Assembly: GCA_012295275.1 (NCBI GenBank)
Contig: CM022668.1
Span: 5,306,083-5,370,082 of the forward strand
Direction: 5' to 3'
Length of the DNA stretch: 64,000 nt
DNA from: Chrysomallon squamiferum
Taxonomy: Eukaryota > Mollusca > Gastropoda > Neomphalida > Peltospiridae
Part shown: one piece after another, positions 34,165 to 48,221 of the stretch
Layout: the number at the start of each line of letters is the position of its first letter
How positions within the stretch are numbered: the first letter of the stretch is position 1
The notes under the pieces: generated by a model
The model's database searches: none
Told to the model about the DNA's origin: nothing
The model's input: only the letters and a program-made list of their open reading frames with translations
Position numbers and translations under genes: made by a program

Positions 34165-34463
34165 TTAAGCTGAAAGAAACTTTTGAGAAACTTCAGTTCA
34201 TCGTCCACTACAAAGAAAATTTGACTGACACTGACATGGTTGAAGCTGTAAAGGGCTTGGCTTTCTTTGATCACAGTGACTATGACTGTGTTGTGTGTTG
34301 TATTTTGTCACATGGAACTGAAGGTGTGGTATATGGATGTAACGGTTTCCTGTAAAGATCAGAGAATTGACTGAACCATTTAGACCTGAGTCGTGTCCAA
34401 CACTGAGTGGGAAACCAAAGTTGTTTCTTATACAGGCTTGTCAGGGGAAGAAAATACAACCAG
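34165..34463 (+). pseudogene. Gene C: p20 catalytic exon with one-base deletion
   Basis: The exon is 299 nt instead of 300. The frame is good through CCILSHGTEGVVYGCNG, including the catalytic His. One base is then missing (GGTTTCCTG where gene A has GGTTTGCCTG, near 34350) and TAA follows. In the restored frame the catalytic segment FLIQACQGK is complete. The deletion is not in a long homopolymer. Confidence 0.88.
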
Positions 34464-34480
34464 GTATGTATGATAGGCAC

Positions 34481-34482
<2 letters not shown>

Positions 34483-34524
<42 letters not shown>

Positions 34525-34560
34525 TGTTACTATTACTATTGTTATTATTATTATTATTCA
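34483..34560. repeat. (ATT)n microsatellite in gene C intron
   Basis: Imperfect ATT/ACT triplets just after the p20 exon donor. Its inverted counterpart lies at 50177-50275 in copy F. Confidence 0.95.
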
Positions 34561-34902
34561 CTAATGGAGTTAAAAATTATTTCTCAAAACTACATACATG
34601 AATAGGTATTGTTCTTAGCTATGCACAGCTTATTCCTTTCGCCTGATGATGTGCAAATTGCCATCTTCTTGTTGAATACATGAGAACGATCTTTTGGGGA
34701 TGAACAGTTTGCAACAAGTTTGAAACAAAATCTTACTGATATTGTCCACAAATGATAAAATGTTAAAGTTTTTGTGTTTATACCCTCTAAAATACTTATT
34801 ATTTGTATAACTGTAAATATCTGTTTGGGTTTGTGTTCACATGCAACAAAGATTAATGTTTTTAAAATATCAGAACTTGAGTTTTGATATTTTATTTTAC
34901 AG

Positions 34903-35083
34903 CACATATTAACAGGGAGGATCCGCAGGTAGAAACTATCCCACAAGAAGAAACAAACCCAAAAGAACCAGATTTGCTTATAGGATATGCCACAGTACCA
35001 GGTTATGTGTCTTACAGATCAAATTCATCTGGATCTTGGTACATCACAGAACTGACAGAAGTTTTAAATGAACATGGTGAAAA
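34903..35083 (+). CDS. Gene C: intersubunit linker and p10 first exon
   Basis: This 181-nt exon enters in phase 1 and leaves in phase 2. It reads HINREDPQVETIPQEETNPK, then LLIGYATVPGYVSYRSNSSG and SWYITELTEVL. The S1 arginine in SYRS is kept. The linker has lost most of the Asp residues seen in gene A. PQEETNPKE holds about one and a half units of the motif that copy F expands to about 80. Confidence 0.92.
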
Positions 35084-36180
35084 GTAAGTAAATGAATTTT
35101 AGGATTGTATGAAATTTAAAGGGGAAGCTTAGGAATGAGCTTGAACATTATAACTAATGTTTTCTTGCAGAAATGACGTATGATGTAGAAACACGGACAC
35201 TAACTAGACAGACAAAGAAACTCTAACACTAGGCAAACGTAAAGAAAAATAATTATGTTAAACATCACCCGATGTCCAAAAAAACAGTTATCTGCATAAG
35301 AGAAAAGAAAGGTCACAGATATGATTTTAGAAGATGGAAGTGAGTCCAAAAAGTAGTCCAGAAGAGCAGGACAACGATGATGATGATGATTGTGGAGAAA
35401 TATTAAACAGAAACATTTTTTTAAACTGTACCTGTCTAGATGTTTCTTGTGATATCAGAGAAATGTTGTGTTTAGGATTATTTTATAAATGTAGTAATAA
35501 AGAAAATAATCATGAGAAAGGTCATCTCCCTGTTTAGGAAATAAAGATATACAGTTTGCAAATTGATTTAATGAACACAATATTGACTGCTCTTTTTGGA
35601 AATAAAAGGCAGATTCAAACACCTTTTAGCACTGTTTCAGTTTACATATTTTCCACTGTTGAATATTTAAAATAAAAATAAAAGACCCAGTGGAATAATA
35701 TATTTGGATACCATTATTATTATATTCTGTGACTTTGGTACTGTTCTTTTTGACCTTGTCTAAGTGCTTTGTATTGATCTTTTGTCATGTGACACCTTTT
35801 TAGCTAATAGCTGGATGATGTATTTTCAAGGGAGGGCACATTAGTTACTATGAACCAAATAAAAAACTGTCCATCTGATGATTACAAAATTTGGTATAAT
35901 TCATACTCATTATATCTATTATACATACGTTGCAAAACATTTGTTACATTTGTGACTGTATTTCAGTTAGAACCTCCAAAGGAATGTTCCTTTTCATTCT
36001 CCTTTCAGATCCTTTACCAAACCAATACCAAACTAACACCAAACCAATCGTTTACCAAAACTATACCAAACCAAACCATAAATGCAAGTGGGACATATAT
36101 ATATATATTACCTTTTCTGTTTGTTGCTAGAATATTACTATTTATTACTTCTTTAAATTTATTTTCATTTTAATTTTCAG

Positions 36181-36313
36181 AATGGATATTCTCAGTTTGC
36201 TTAGATTAGTAAATAAGAAAGTAGGTAACACAGTCATGATGGAGGATGGTCGTATGTTTAAGCAATCACCAGCTCTGTCCAGCTCACTGACGAAGAAGGT
36301 GATATTCCGGTGA
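36181..36313 (+). CDS. Gene C: terminal p10 exon
   Basis: 133 nt after TTTTCAG, exactly as long as gene A copy 2, ending in TGA. It reads MDILSLLRLVNKKVGNTVMM, then FKQSPALSSSLTKKVIFR. The final beta strand is kept. It is a single copy here, unlike gene A. Confidence 0.9.
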
Positions 36314-38999
36314 AGGAAATTTTTCTCATACATTCATATTTCCAAGAATTATCTTAATGTTATTTCAGGATAAATTACTGAGAAACATCTTACACATCCA
36401 TCAGTGTAGTATCAATGAAGTGTTTGTGTTGATGTAATAATAATTTTATAAAAGCCTTAAATAAGTTTTATATACTTGAATGAAAGATCAGTTTACTTTG
36501 ATACGCTTGATACATTTGAATCATTACTTTTTATTTTTATTTTTTTATTTGTTTATTTGCAAGTAATGTTTTCCACAATTAAACCAATATTATTTCAGAA
36601 TAAATTATTGAAACTTGTTTTCACTACCTATCTTTGCTAACATCAACGAGCTGTATGAACTGAAGTAATTAAGAAAAAAATATTCTATATACATGAATGA
36701 AAGAGCAGCTTACTTTGGTATGCTGGTTACATTTAAGTTTCATTTATTTATATCTAGGTTTACTGATCATAAATAGTCTAAATATAATCAGTATATTTTA
36801 GACATAATATATTTATCAGATGAAATGAATTCTGTAAACTTTAAAGTTATTGTTTCTTGTTAAAGTGGATATACAAGCATCTGGTACATTTTCAAGGGAT
36901 TGCTTTGTTAAGGAAGATAAAATGATGAAAATTACATAGATATTCAAAATAACTGATTCTTAATTGATGGTGTAGTAATGTTGTTAATTTGTTTAAAGAA
37001 ATGTAAAAAGTGTACATTTGAAAATAGTATCTAGTTTCTTGATTGTTTATCCACGTGCATTGCTGTTTCAAAGATAATATATATTAATAACAATCTTGTA
37101 TATAATATAAAATGATATTTAGAAACTGTTATATAATTAGGGGTGGTTCCATTATTTTATAAACTAAGACGCTGGGATTAACAAACTCAAAACAGGACAT
37201 TAAAAGTTGCAAAGTAAATTCAGAAAGGCTGTTATATAATGGTTTTGATCTGGATATTTTTGACTGGTGCCCTCCTGGAGACACATGTCTAAGGACCACT
37301 CAGTCAATGGAAATTTTGTTTTAATGTTTTGTATTAAATAATATACATGTTGAGTGATTGAAGATACCTAAATCTATTCCTGTTGAATTTTTATTTTATT
37401 ATTGTGTGGTACAAACTTAGCTTAAAAACTAAGATAACGCATGTTAATAATTAAAAGATTAGTTAACCAACTGGGCTTAATTAACTTAGTTTTATCTATC
37501 AACACTATTTGCTTTTACAGTATATTGTTCGCATCGTATGATTTAACTATATATTACCCCTGAGGTTTTTTTTATGTAACATATATACAGGGAGGTGCAA
37601 AAGTAGGTATACAGTGATGAAAAAAAAACCTCACAGTACTCATTGCGTTTATTATTCAAACAAAAGAGGTAATATGAAAATACATATATTTTTATTAATT
37701 TAAATAAAATATGGTTAATGACACTCAAAATAAGAAAAATGAGTCCAACATATTTAATGTGCTACTAAATTCACTGATACTGCTATACACCTATTTTTCC
37801 TCCCCTCAGTATATATATATATATATATATAGATATATATTATCCATATTGAATTCTTGTTTGTGTTATTGTTCTCTACTGGATACAGAAAAGTCATTTA
37901 GTAGTTTAAGCTGTCTCAGATCATTAACACTTTGTCACGTGACGCTATTATAGTCTGCTACCCTTTAGACCGGACGAGCCAAATTTTAGGTGTCAATACC
38001 ACTCAGACTAGTCACCTTGACAGTATTTTAGTTTTAAATCCAAGCTAAATTTTATAGGCTTTTTAATATTTTGTTTCTTTGTTTTTGCATGAAAAGTAAA
38101 AGAATAAATAAACTCTGTTAACTTTAATGTTAGTGTTTCCTGTTAAAAATGAACTAACAGACATTTGGTAAATTTTCAAGCGATTCAACTATTTCTTAAT
38201 TTTGCTTTGTAATATTTATATTTTTTATTTTTGGTTTGTTTTTGCATGAAAGATAAAAACACTAAATGCATTCTGTAAATTTTAAAGTTATTGTTTCTTG
38301 TTAAAATGGATAAACAAACCTGTGGTACATTTTCAAGTGATTGCTTTGTTTGTTTGTTAAGGAAGATACAATGATGAAATGTTCAAAATAATTGATTCTT
38401 AATATATGGAGTAGTAAAGTTGTTAATTTGTTTAAAGAAATGTAAAAAGTGTATGTTTGAAAATTGTATATAGTTCCTTGATTGTTTATCCACATGCATT
38501 AATGTTTCAAAGATAATATATATTAATAACAACCTTGTATATAATATGAATCATGTAATTATTAAAGGAATTTAATTTTGAGTTTGAATTGTATTTCTGC
38601 ATGAGAGTTAAAGAAGAGAAAGAATTTTGCCCGTTTTGAGCTATTTAATTTTATTTTGTATTTCGTATATATTCATATATATATCTAGTTTTACTGATCA
38701 TAAATAGTCTAAATATAATCAGTATATTTTAGACATATTATATTTATAAGATGAAATGAATTCTGTAAACTTTAAAGTTATTGTTTCTTGTTAAAGTGGA
38801 TAAACAAACATCTGGTCATTTTCAAGTGATTGCTTTGTTTGTTAAGGAAGATACAATGATGAAAATTACATAGATATTCAAAATAACTGATTCTTATTTT
38901 ATGGTGTAGTAAAGTTGCTAATTTGTTTAGAGAAATTTAAAAAGTGTACATTTGATCTGTTTGAAAATAGTATCTAGTTTCTTGATTGTTTATCCACAT

Positions 39000-39000
<1 letters not shown>
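36314..39000 (+). repeat. Gene C 3' flank with three copies of a roughly 280-bp segment
   Basis: The segment with landmarks TTTAAAGTTATTGTTTCTTG, CAAGTGATTGCTTTGT and TCTTGATTGTTTATCCAC occurs at about 36840-37090, 38275-38530 and 38765-39000. A diverged relative lies at 10510-10690 behind gene A. No coding potential. A small transposon-like insert (37588-37809) sits between copies one and two. Confidence 0.75.
37588..37809. mobile_element. MITE-like element with imperfect inverted ends, TA-flanked
   Basis: The left end reads CAGGGAGGTGCAAAAGTAGG and the right end, reversed, reads CTGAGGGGAGGAAAAATAGG. Both continue into a TATA(C/G)CAGT-like stretch. The element is flanked by TA on both sides, the target preferred by Tc1/mariner elements. 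At about 222 bases with no coding capacity it would be a non-autonomous copy. A (AT)n run follows at 37810-37831. Confidence 0.55.
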
Positions 39001-42450
<3,450 letters not shown>

Positions 42451-43173
42451 AAGATTAAACAGAAATAAATAAACAAATAGGTAAATGTAATAAAAATAAC
42501 GTATATATTATTATTATTTGTATTTTCTAATCAAATAATTCATTGATACACCTTATAATCGGCTTATTGTTTAGAATCATCAGAATATCTTCCTTTGGTC
42601 CATTGAAAGTTACGTTAAAAGACAACAAATTAGTCCTTATATTATTATTACTGTTGTTGTTGTTGTTATTGCTATTATTATTTTCCAAAATATTAATTTC
42701 TGCTTCTTTGTAAATTTAAAATAAAATTAACTACTCAGTACTGCTGCTTTTCATAGATAGGTTTCAACAAGTAACTTACCACATCTCCAAATAATATTTT
42801 ATTATTCATGGTAACAACAGCAACAACGACCACCACAAAATTGACCAGTACTTTATAAACAAAATTGAGTTCAGTGATTAACCTGGGTTTGGTTTTGGAT
42901 ATAAATTATAATGAAAATTAATGCCTACTGTCTATTTATTTCATATGCTAATATTGTAAGATATTTTCCCCAGTCTCTCACTGGGAAACAAAAATATACT
43001 AAATACTAAGACTGATGTTTGCTTACAGATGGGAAAATATATAATTTTATTGATGACGCCAATCTTTTAATTTTATAGAGATACCTGTACGCCCACATTG
43101 AAAGGAAATATAATAATCAGTTGTTCAAAGGTGTGACTTTATTTGATCTGTGTCTGTATCCTTTTTTTTCCAG

Positions 43174-43371
43174 ACAAGAACTGTAGATCTGAGACTAATA
43201 GATAAGAAAATATGATGAACTTCATACGGTTGTTGAGTAAAATAGGTGCAGCATCATACTTTAAGCTAGTGAATAAACCAGTAAACTCTGTAAAACATCA
43301 GATGCAAAAAGCACCAAAGACTGTCAGAAGTGCAATCACGGTGAAAGCAAAGAATCTTTTTGGGGAACCAG
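43174..43371 (+). CDS. Cluster D: short DED-less first coding exon
   Basis: It is preceded by a copy of the family's first intron (42710-43173, ending TTTTTTTTCCAG) and the shared leader. The ATG at 43212 opens 53 codons: MMNFIRLLSKIGAASYFKLV, then NKPVNSVKHQMQKAPKTVRS. The sequence is strongly basic and amphipathic at the start. The phase-1 end (GAACCAG) matches other first exons, but the donor GT has become GA, so unspliced reading stops one codon later. It is homologous to the copy B exon at 18066. Possible targeting or membrane-binding N-terminus; this is only inferred from composition. Confidence 0.5.
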
Positions 43372-43804
43372 GATAAAAAAAAAAAAAAAAGAGAAAAAAA
43401 ACTGAAATTTAATTTGTATCGTAACTTTATGTTGAAAAAATTCGATAAAAAATAATACTAATAATGTAGAAATATTCATGTAAGTGATCAGATTACATGT
43501 AATTTATTCTTTGAATCAAGGATTTCCATATTTTAACTTATCTTATTAGTTCTGTCAATGATTTCAACTTTTCTATTATTTATTTATTCCTTCAACAATT
43601 TCATCATTACTAATAAACAAAATAATACCACAATAAAAAGGAAAATGATATATTATTAGAATACATTTATCTCCAATGAACTGATAAATATATATACAAA
43701 ATATATTTACACTTTTTGTTTGCATTTTTGTGTGTGTGTGTGTGATTTTTATTTATGTAAAGTTCCACGTGCTGTTTTTATTCATGAAAATATTTTGGTT
43801 TCAG

Positions 43805-43855
43805 ATCTTGAGATCAGCTTAAGAAAACGAAGTGCAGATGAAGCTAACAGAACAG
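43805..43855 (+). CDS. Cluster D: micro-exon 1
   Basis: 51 nt, phase 1-1, TTTCAG to GTAATT. Encodes DLEISLRKRSADEANRT. Intact. Confidence 0.65.
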
Positions 43856-44467
43856 GTAATTACATATTAAAACATTTCATTGCTTTTGGAGAAATTTATT
43901 TTTCTCATAATGAAGTGCAGAATAAGAAGATATTTGAGACTTTGTTGGTTTTTAAACAAAGTATAAATCTGTTTACTTCCAGTTGATTGTATTATTTGTT
44001 TTTGGAGGCCAGTCTTTTCTAATTATAATATACAAGAAAGTTTGTATTAACACTGCTCAAGTAAACTTACAGCAGTATAACATGAATTTAATGTGATCAT
44101 AATACTGAAGTGCAATATTGCTAGTCAATAACATTCCAATTTAATAATAAAGGTAATTTATTTCTAGTACTTTTTCATATGGCTTGAAGAAAATAGACCC
44201 AGTATCATACTTATTATCATTATCATTGTGAACATTATTAATTACTGTTTTTTTTGAAACATGGGGAAAATTATACACCTACATTGTTTTATTCTTTGAT
44301 ATTTTATCATTATACTTAATTATTAGCAAACAACTGACATCGCTAAACAAATAAAGAAATGACATTAAGCTGCATTTATTTTAGTTTTATGGCAGAACTT
44401 ACTTTGAACTGAGTTACTTATTTATTAATCTTTAATTTTTAACATATTTTTTGTTGAAAATCTTCAG

Positions 44468-44536
44468 AAAGTGTTTATCGAGACGTCCAAGAACAGGATG
44501 CTGTCCCTTGCTACAAAATGGATTCCAATCCCCGAG
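44468..44536 (+). CDS. Cluster D: linker exon
   Basis: 69 nt, phase 1-1, after ATCTTCAG. Encodes SVYRDVQEQDAVPCYKMDSN followed by PRG. Intact, but no p20 or p10 exon follows on this strand before the inverted copy F, so it has no protease to lead into. Confidence 0.7.
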
Positions 44537-44762
44537 GTATGTTTTCAAATAAAGATTTTACTAATTTGGGATTAGCAAAAAGGGATCTTTTTTCTTTGGT
44601 CAGAAAGGTCTGTTAACAAAAGGTTCACAATATTCTGGTTTGAATGGGAAATAGCTTGGTTATAATTGGAAATATCCTTGTTCGACTGGGAGATAGACTC
44701 CAAAGTATGTTAACTAAAATTGGATGTCCGTTGTATGAGGAATCAGTTTTATATCTTTTCAG

Positions 44763-44813
44763 ATCCTGAAATCACCATGAGAGAAAAAAGAACACATAAA
44801 GCTAAGAGAACAG
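44763..44813 (+). CDS. Cluster D: micro-exon 2
   Basis: 51 nt, phase 1-1, TTTTCAG to GTAATT. Encodes DPEITMREKRTHKAKRT. It comes after, not before, the linker exon, so the exon order here has been scrambled. A fragment of a DED-exon end (GAAACCAGGTAAAAA, about 44990) follows. Confidence 0.62.
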
Positions 44814-45753
44814 GTAATTGTACATTTTATAAATTTTTCATTGCTTTTAGAGAAAACATTTTTCTAATAATGAAGTACAGAATAAGAAGATATTTGAGAT
44901 TTTGTTACTTTTTGAATAGAAAGTATAAATCTGTTTACTTCCAATTAATATAATAATAGTAATAATAATGTAGAAATATTCAATAAAATGAAACCAGGTA
45001 AAAAAAAATAATAAAAAAACTTTAAATGACTGAAGAATCATAAAACTGATAACTTAATTTGTATTGTAACATTATTTTGAAAATAAATTAATGTAGAAAC
45101 TTTCCTGTAAATGATCAGATGACATCAGTGTTTCTGTAATTTATTCTCAAGGATTTCCATTTTGTAACTTATTATTTTACTTCTATCAATTATTTCAACT
45201 TTTCTATTATTTATTATGCCTTCAACAATTTCAACATTACTAACAAATAAAATGGAAAATGTCAATATCTATTATTAATCTGTCTAATAATTTTTATTCG
45301 AATACTAAATTATTAGCAAACATTTATCACAATAAACTAATAAAATCAATAATTTATAAATTGAAATGCTTAATTTTACTTCCTTGTATTAATTAAGTCT
45401 TTTATTTTAATTTTTCTTCAGTGTATTGTTTGAAATGTGTAGATCTTTATATAAGTAGTGATTCCCTGGTTTCCTTTCTGAATTAAACAATTAATACTGT
45501 TATACCATTTTCACAATGTTTTCACTTACAAAGATCAGGGATTGTCTTTAGTTGTCTGGTTTTTTTCTTTCTTTTATTAATTATTTGTCTATTTATTAAT
45601 TACATTTTGATTCATCCATCATCATTATAATTATCATCATTGTCATGATTATATTATTATTATTATCATCATATTTGTTTATTTATGTTAAATTTTCTTA
45701 ATTATTCATCACTATTTCATTCATTTTTCATACTTTTCATACATTTTTTTCAG

Positions 45754-45990
45754 TTACACCTGATAGACTAATCGATGATATTGGTATTCAGTTCTTTGCC
45801 TATCGAACTCAGTTTCCCATCTTAACACCACAAATAACTGATAGTTATCTGGCTATGCCAGCCAACCATTTCTCTGCAGTTTTGAATGAGCAATACCATA
45901 TGGAAACAGATTTGTCCAAGGCCATGAAGAACTGTGAATTGACACAAACAGCAGCAGTACTGGAAACCATGTTTGGAATATAGCCATAAG
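45754..45990 (+). pseudogene. Cluster D: degenerate death-domain exon
   Basis: 237 nt, phase 1-1, from TTTTTTTCAG to GTAATG. The start (TPDRLIDDIG) and end (DLSKAMKNCELTQTAAVLET, then MFG) match the gene A death domain. The middle third is unrelated or scrambled and the LWLQ helix is gone. A TAG at 45981-45983 and a TAA two codons later close it. Not a functional death domain. Confidence 0.78.
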
Positions 45991-46355
45991 GTAATGTTTT
46001 AGTTTGAAGTAAATCAGCACTCTGAAAACACAAAACATTTGACAAATATTCTAGAGTTTAGAGTGAAAGGTTTAAGCTATTTCAGTGTCATTACCATTAT
46101 CCCTCAAGATTTTATCACAAATTTTCATTCACCACTGACTAAATTCCATTTCAAAATATTCACTTTAAATTGAAATGCTTAGTTTTACTTCCTTGTATTA
46201 ATTAAGTCTTTTACTTTTATTTTTTCTTCAGTATACTGTGTGAAATTTGTAGATCTATATATAAGTAGTGATTCCCTGGTTTCCTTTCTGAATTAAACAG
46301 TTAATACTGTTATATCATTTTTGCATGTATACCAACAATGATTTATGTTTATATA

Positions 46356-46389
<34 letters not shown>

Positions 46390-46491
46390 AGCGAGTGTGT
46401 GTGTATCTGTGTGTGTGTGTGTGTGTGCGATTTTTATTGATTTCTAAAGTCTTATCTTCTGTTTATTTTTAATGAAAAGTTTTGGTTTCAG

Positions 46492-46542
46492 ATCATGACA
46501 TCAACACAAGAGAGCAAAGGACATATGAAGCTGACAGAATAG
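46492..46542 (+). pseudogene. Cluster D: micro-exon 3, donor lost
   Basis: It reads DHDINTREQRTYEADRI after TTTCAG. The donor G is missing (GAATAG/TTAATT instead of ACAG/GTAATT). Confidence 0.6.
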
Positions 46543-46949
46543 TTAATTTTCCATTTTATAAATTTTTCGTAGCTTTTTGACATTTTTTTTTCTAATAATG
46601 AAGATATTTGTGACTTTGTTACTTTTTAAACAACGTTTTCACTTACAAGGAACATTCTACTTCCAAAAATCAGCAATTTTCTTTCTTTTTTTTTGTTCTT
46701 TTTTCTGTTTGTCTATTTATTTACTACATTTTGTCGTTTACTCATTCAATCATCATCATTATATTATATATTATTATTAGTAGTAGTAGTAGTTTTTATG
46801 AAATTTTATTTAATTATTTGTTACTTTGTTACTTTTTCGTATATGTTTTTTCATTTTAACGCATTTTTCGGAGAGTGAAACTAATTCAAAATCATCACCA
46901 AATTTACATTTTCTATGTTTACTTTTTTATGAAAATATTTTGGTTTCAG

Positions 46950-47000
46950 GTCCTGAGATCAACATGAGAGGGCAAAAGACACATAAGGCTGACAGAACAG
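46950..47000 (+). CDS. Cluster D: micro-exon 4
   Basis: 51 nt, phase 1-1, TTTCAG to GTAATT. Encodes GPEINMRGQKTHKADRT. It is the last plus-strand caspase-family exon in the window. Confidence 0.62.
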
Positions 47001-47009
47001 GTAATTATA

Positions 47010-47129
47010 CATTTTATAAATTTTTCATTTTGCTTTTGGAGAATATATTTTCTAATAAAGTAGTACAGAATAAGAAGATATTTCAGACTTTGTTATATTT
47101 TAAACAGAAAGTGTAAATCTTTTACTTAG

Positions 47130-47169
<40 letters not shown>

Positions 47170-48221
47170 GAGGACAATCTTTTCTAATTACAGTATACGA
47201 GAAACACTGTAATACCACAGGTCTAGTAAACTTATTAACTGATCTGTTAAAAAGTGTTGGGTTTGAAAGTGTTTTATTACTATACAAATGTTAAAATATT
47301 TAAATTCAAGAGTTAGCTTATCAAAATATTTTTAAATCAAACATTCGAACATCAATGGCCATTGTTTTGTTGTTCTTCTTCTTTTGTTGAAATCTGTCTT
47401 TTTAATCTTGTTATATATTTTATATGAAATTTTTGTTTATACATTTGGTTGTGTTGGACATACAATGAAACTGCATTTAATGACTTCGTAACTTTACTGA
47501 AATGTATTTTAAAAATGTATCAACACCAATGTGAATTAATTAAGTCAGTTTCAATCGATTGTTTTGACTGCTGGTTTATTTAAAACAATTTTACTTCAGA
47601 AATTAGTGCATGAAGAAAAAAAACATAATTCAAATAGACCTGTTAAGAATTGGATTTGAAAATATTATTATTACAATAAAAATGTTAAAATATTTAAATT
47701 CGAGAGTACAAAATATTTTTAAATCAAACATTCGAACATCAATACTAATATGAAGTAACAAAAATAATTCAAATAGAGCCACTGGTGAAAGCTTGGCTTC
47801 GAAAATATTCTTCTGTAGCAAAAAAAATCTAAAATAATCTATAACATGGAAAATTGCTTGTTATCTTAAAATAGTGTAAAATAATAATAATAGTAATTTA
47901 ATAAATAAATACTGGATTTATGTAATAAACAACAGAATAATACAAATGAAGTACTTTTTGGACTCACTTCCATCTTCTAAAATCATATGACCTATCTTTT
48001 CTCTTATGCAGATAACTGTGTTTTTTTGGACATCGGGTGATGTTTAACATAATTATGTTTCTTTACGTTTGCCTAGTGTTAGAGTTTCTTTGTCTGTCTA
48101 GTTAGTGTCCGTGTTTCTACATCATATGTCATTTCTGCAAGAAAACATTAGTTGTAATGTTCAAGCTCATTCCTAAGCTTCCCCTTTAATTTTCATACAA
48201 TCCTAAAATTCATTTACTTAC
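47010..48221. other. Junction region: T run, inverted 39.6-40.0 kb segment, copy F 3' intron
   Basis: A T run of about 40 lies at 47130-47168. 47225-47950 matches 39.64-40.0 kb in inverted form (GATCTGTTAAAAAGTGTTGG, AAGCTTGGCTTC), partly twice. At about 47950 this joins sequence that is the inverted intron after the p10 exon of gene C (CATCGGGTGATGTTTAACAT). No terminal p10 exon was found on the minus strand, so copy F has lost its end. Confidence 0.65.

Larger units (their letters stand above)
28575..36313 (+). pseudogene. CASP8-like: Gene C: second full-length DED-DED-DD caspase-8-like gene, three lesions
   Basis: This gene-level entry joins exons 29357-30104, 30543-30829, 31222-31503, 32067-32117, 32730-32795 (or 33039-33104), 33661-33759, 34165-34463, 34903-35083 and 36181-36313. 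It keeps the order of gene A, but has two death-domain exons and two linker exons and only one last exon. The lesions are a TGA at codon 48 in DED1, a wrong-length A run in the first DD exon, and a one-base loss in the p20 catalytic exon. Skipping the first DD exon would keep the frame. The other two lesions cannot be skipped without losing DED1 or the active site. It is diverged from gene A throughout, so it is an older duplicate. Confidence 0.8.
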
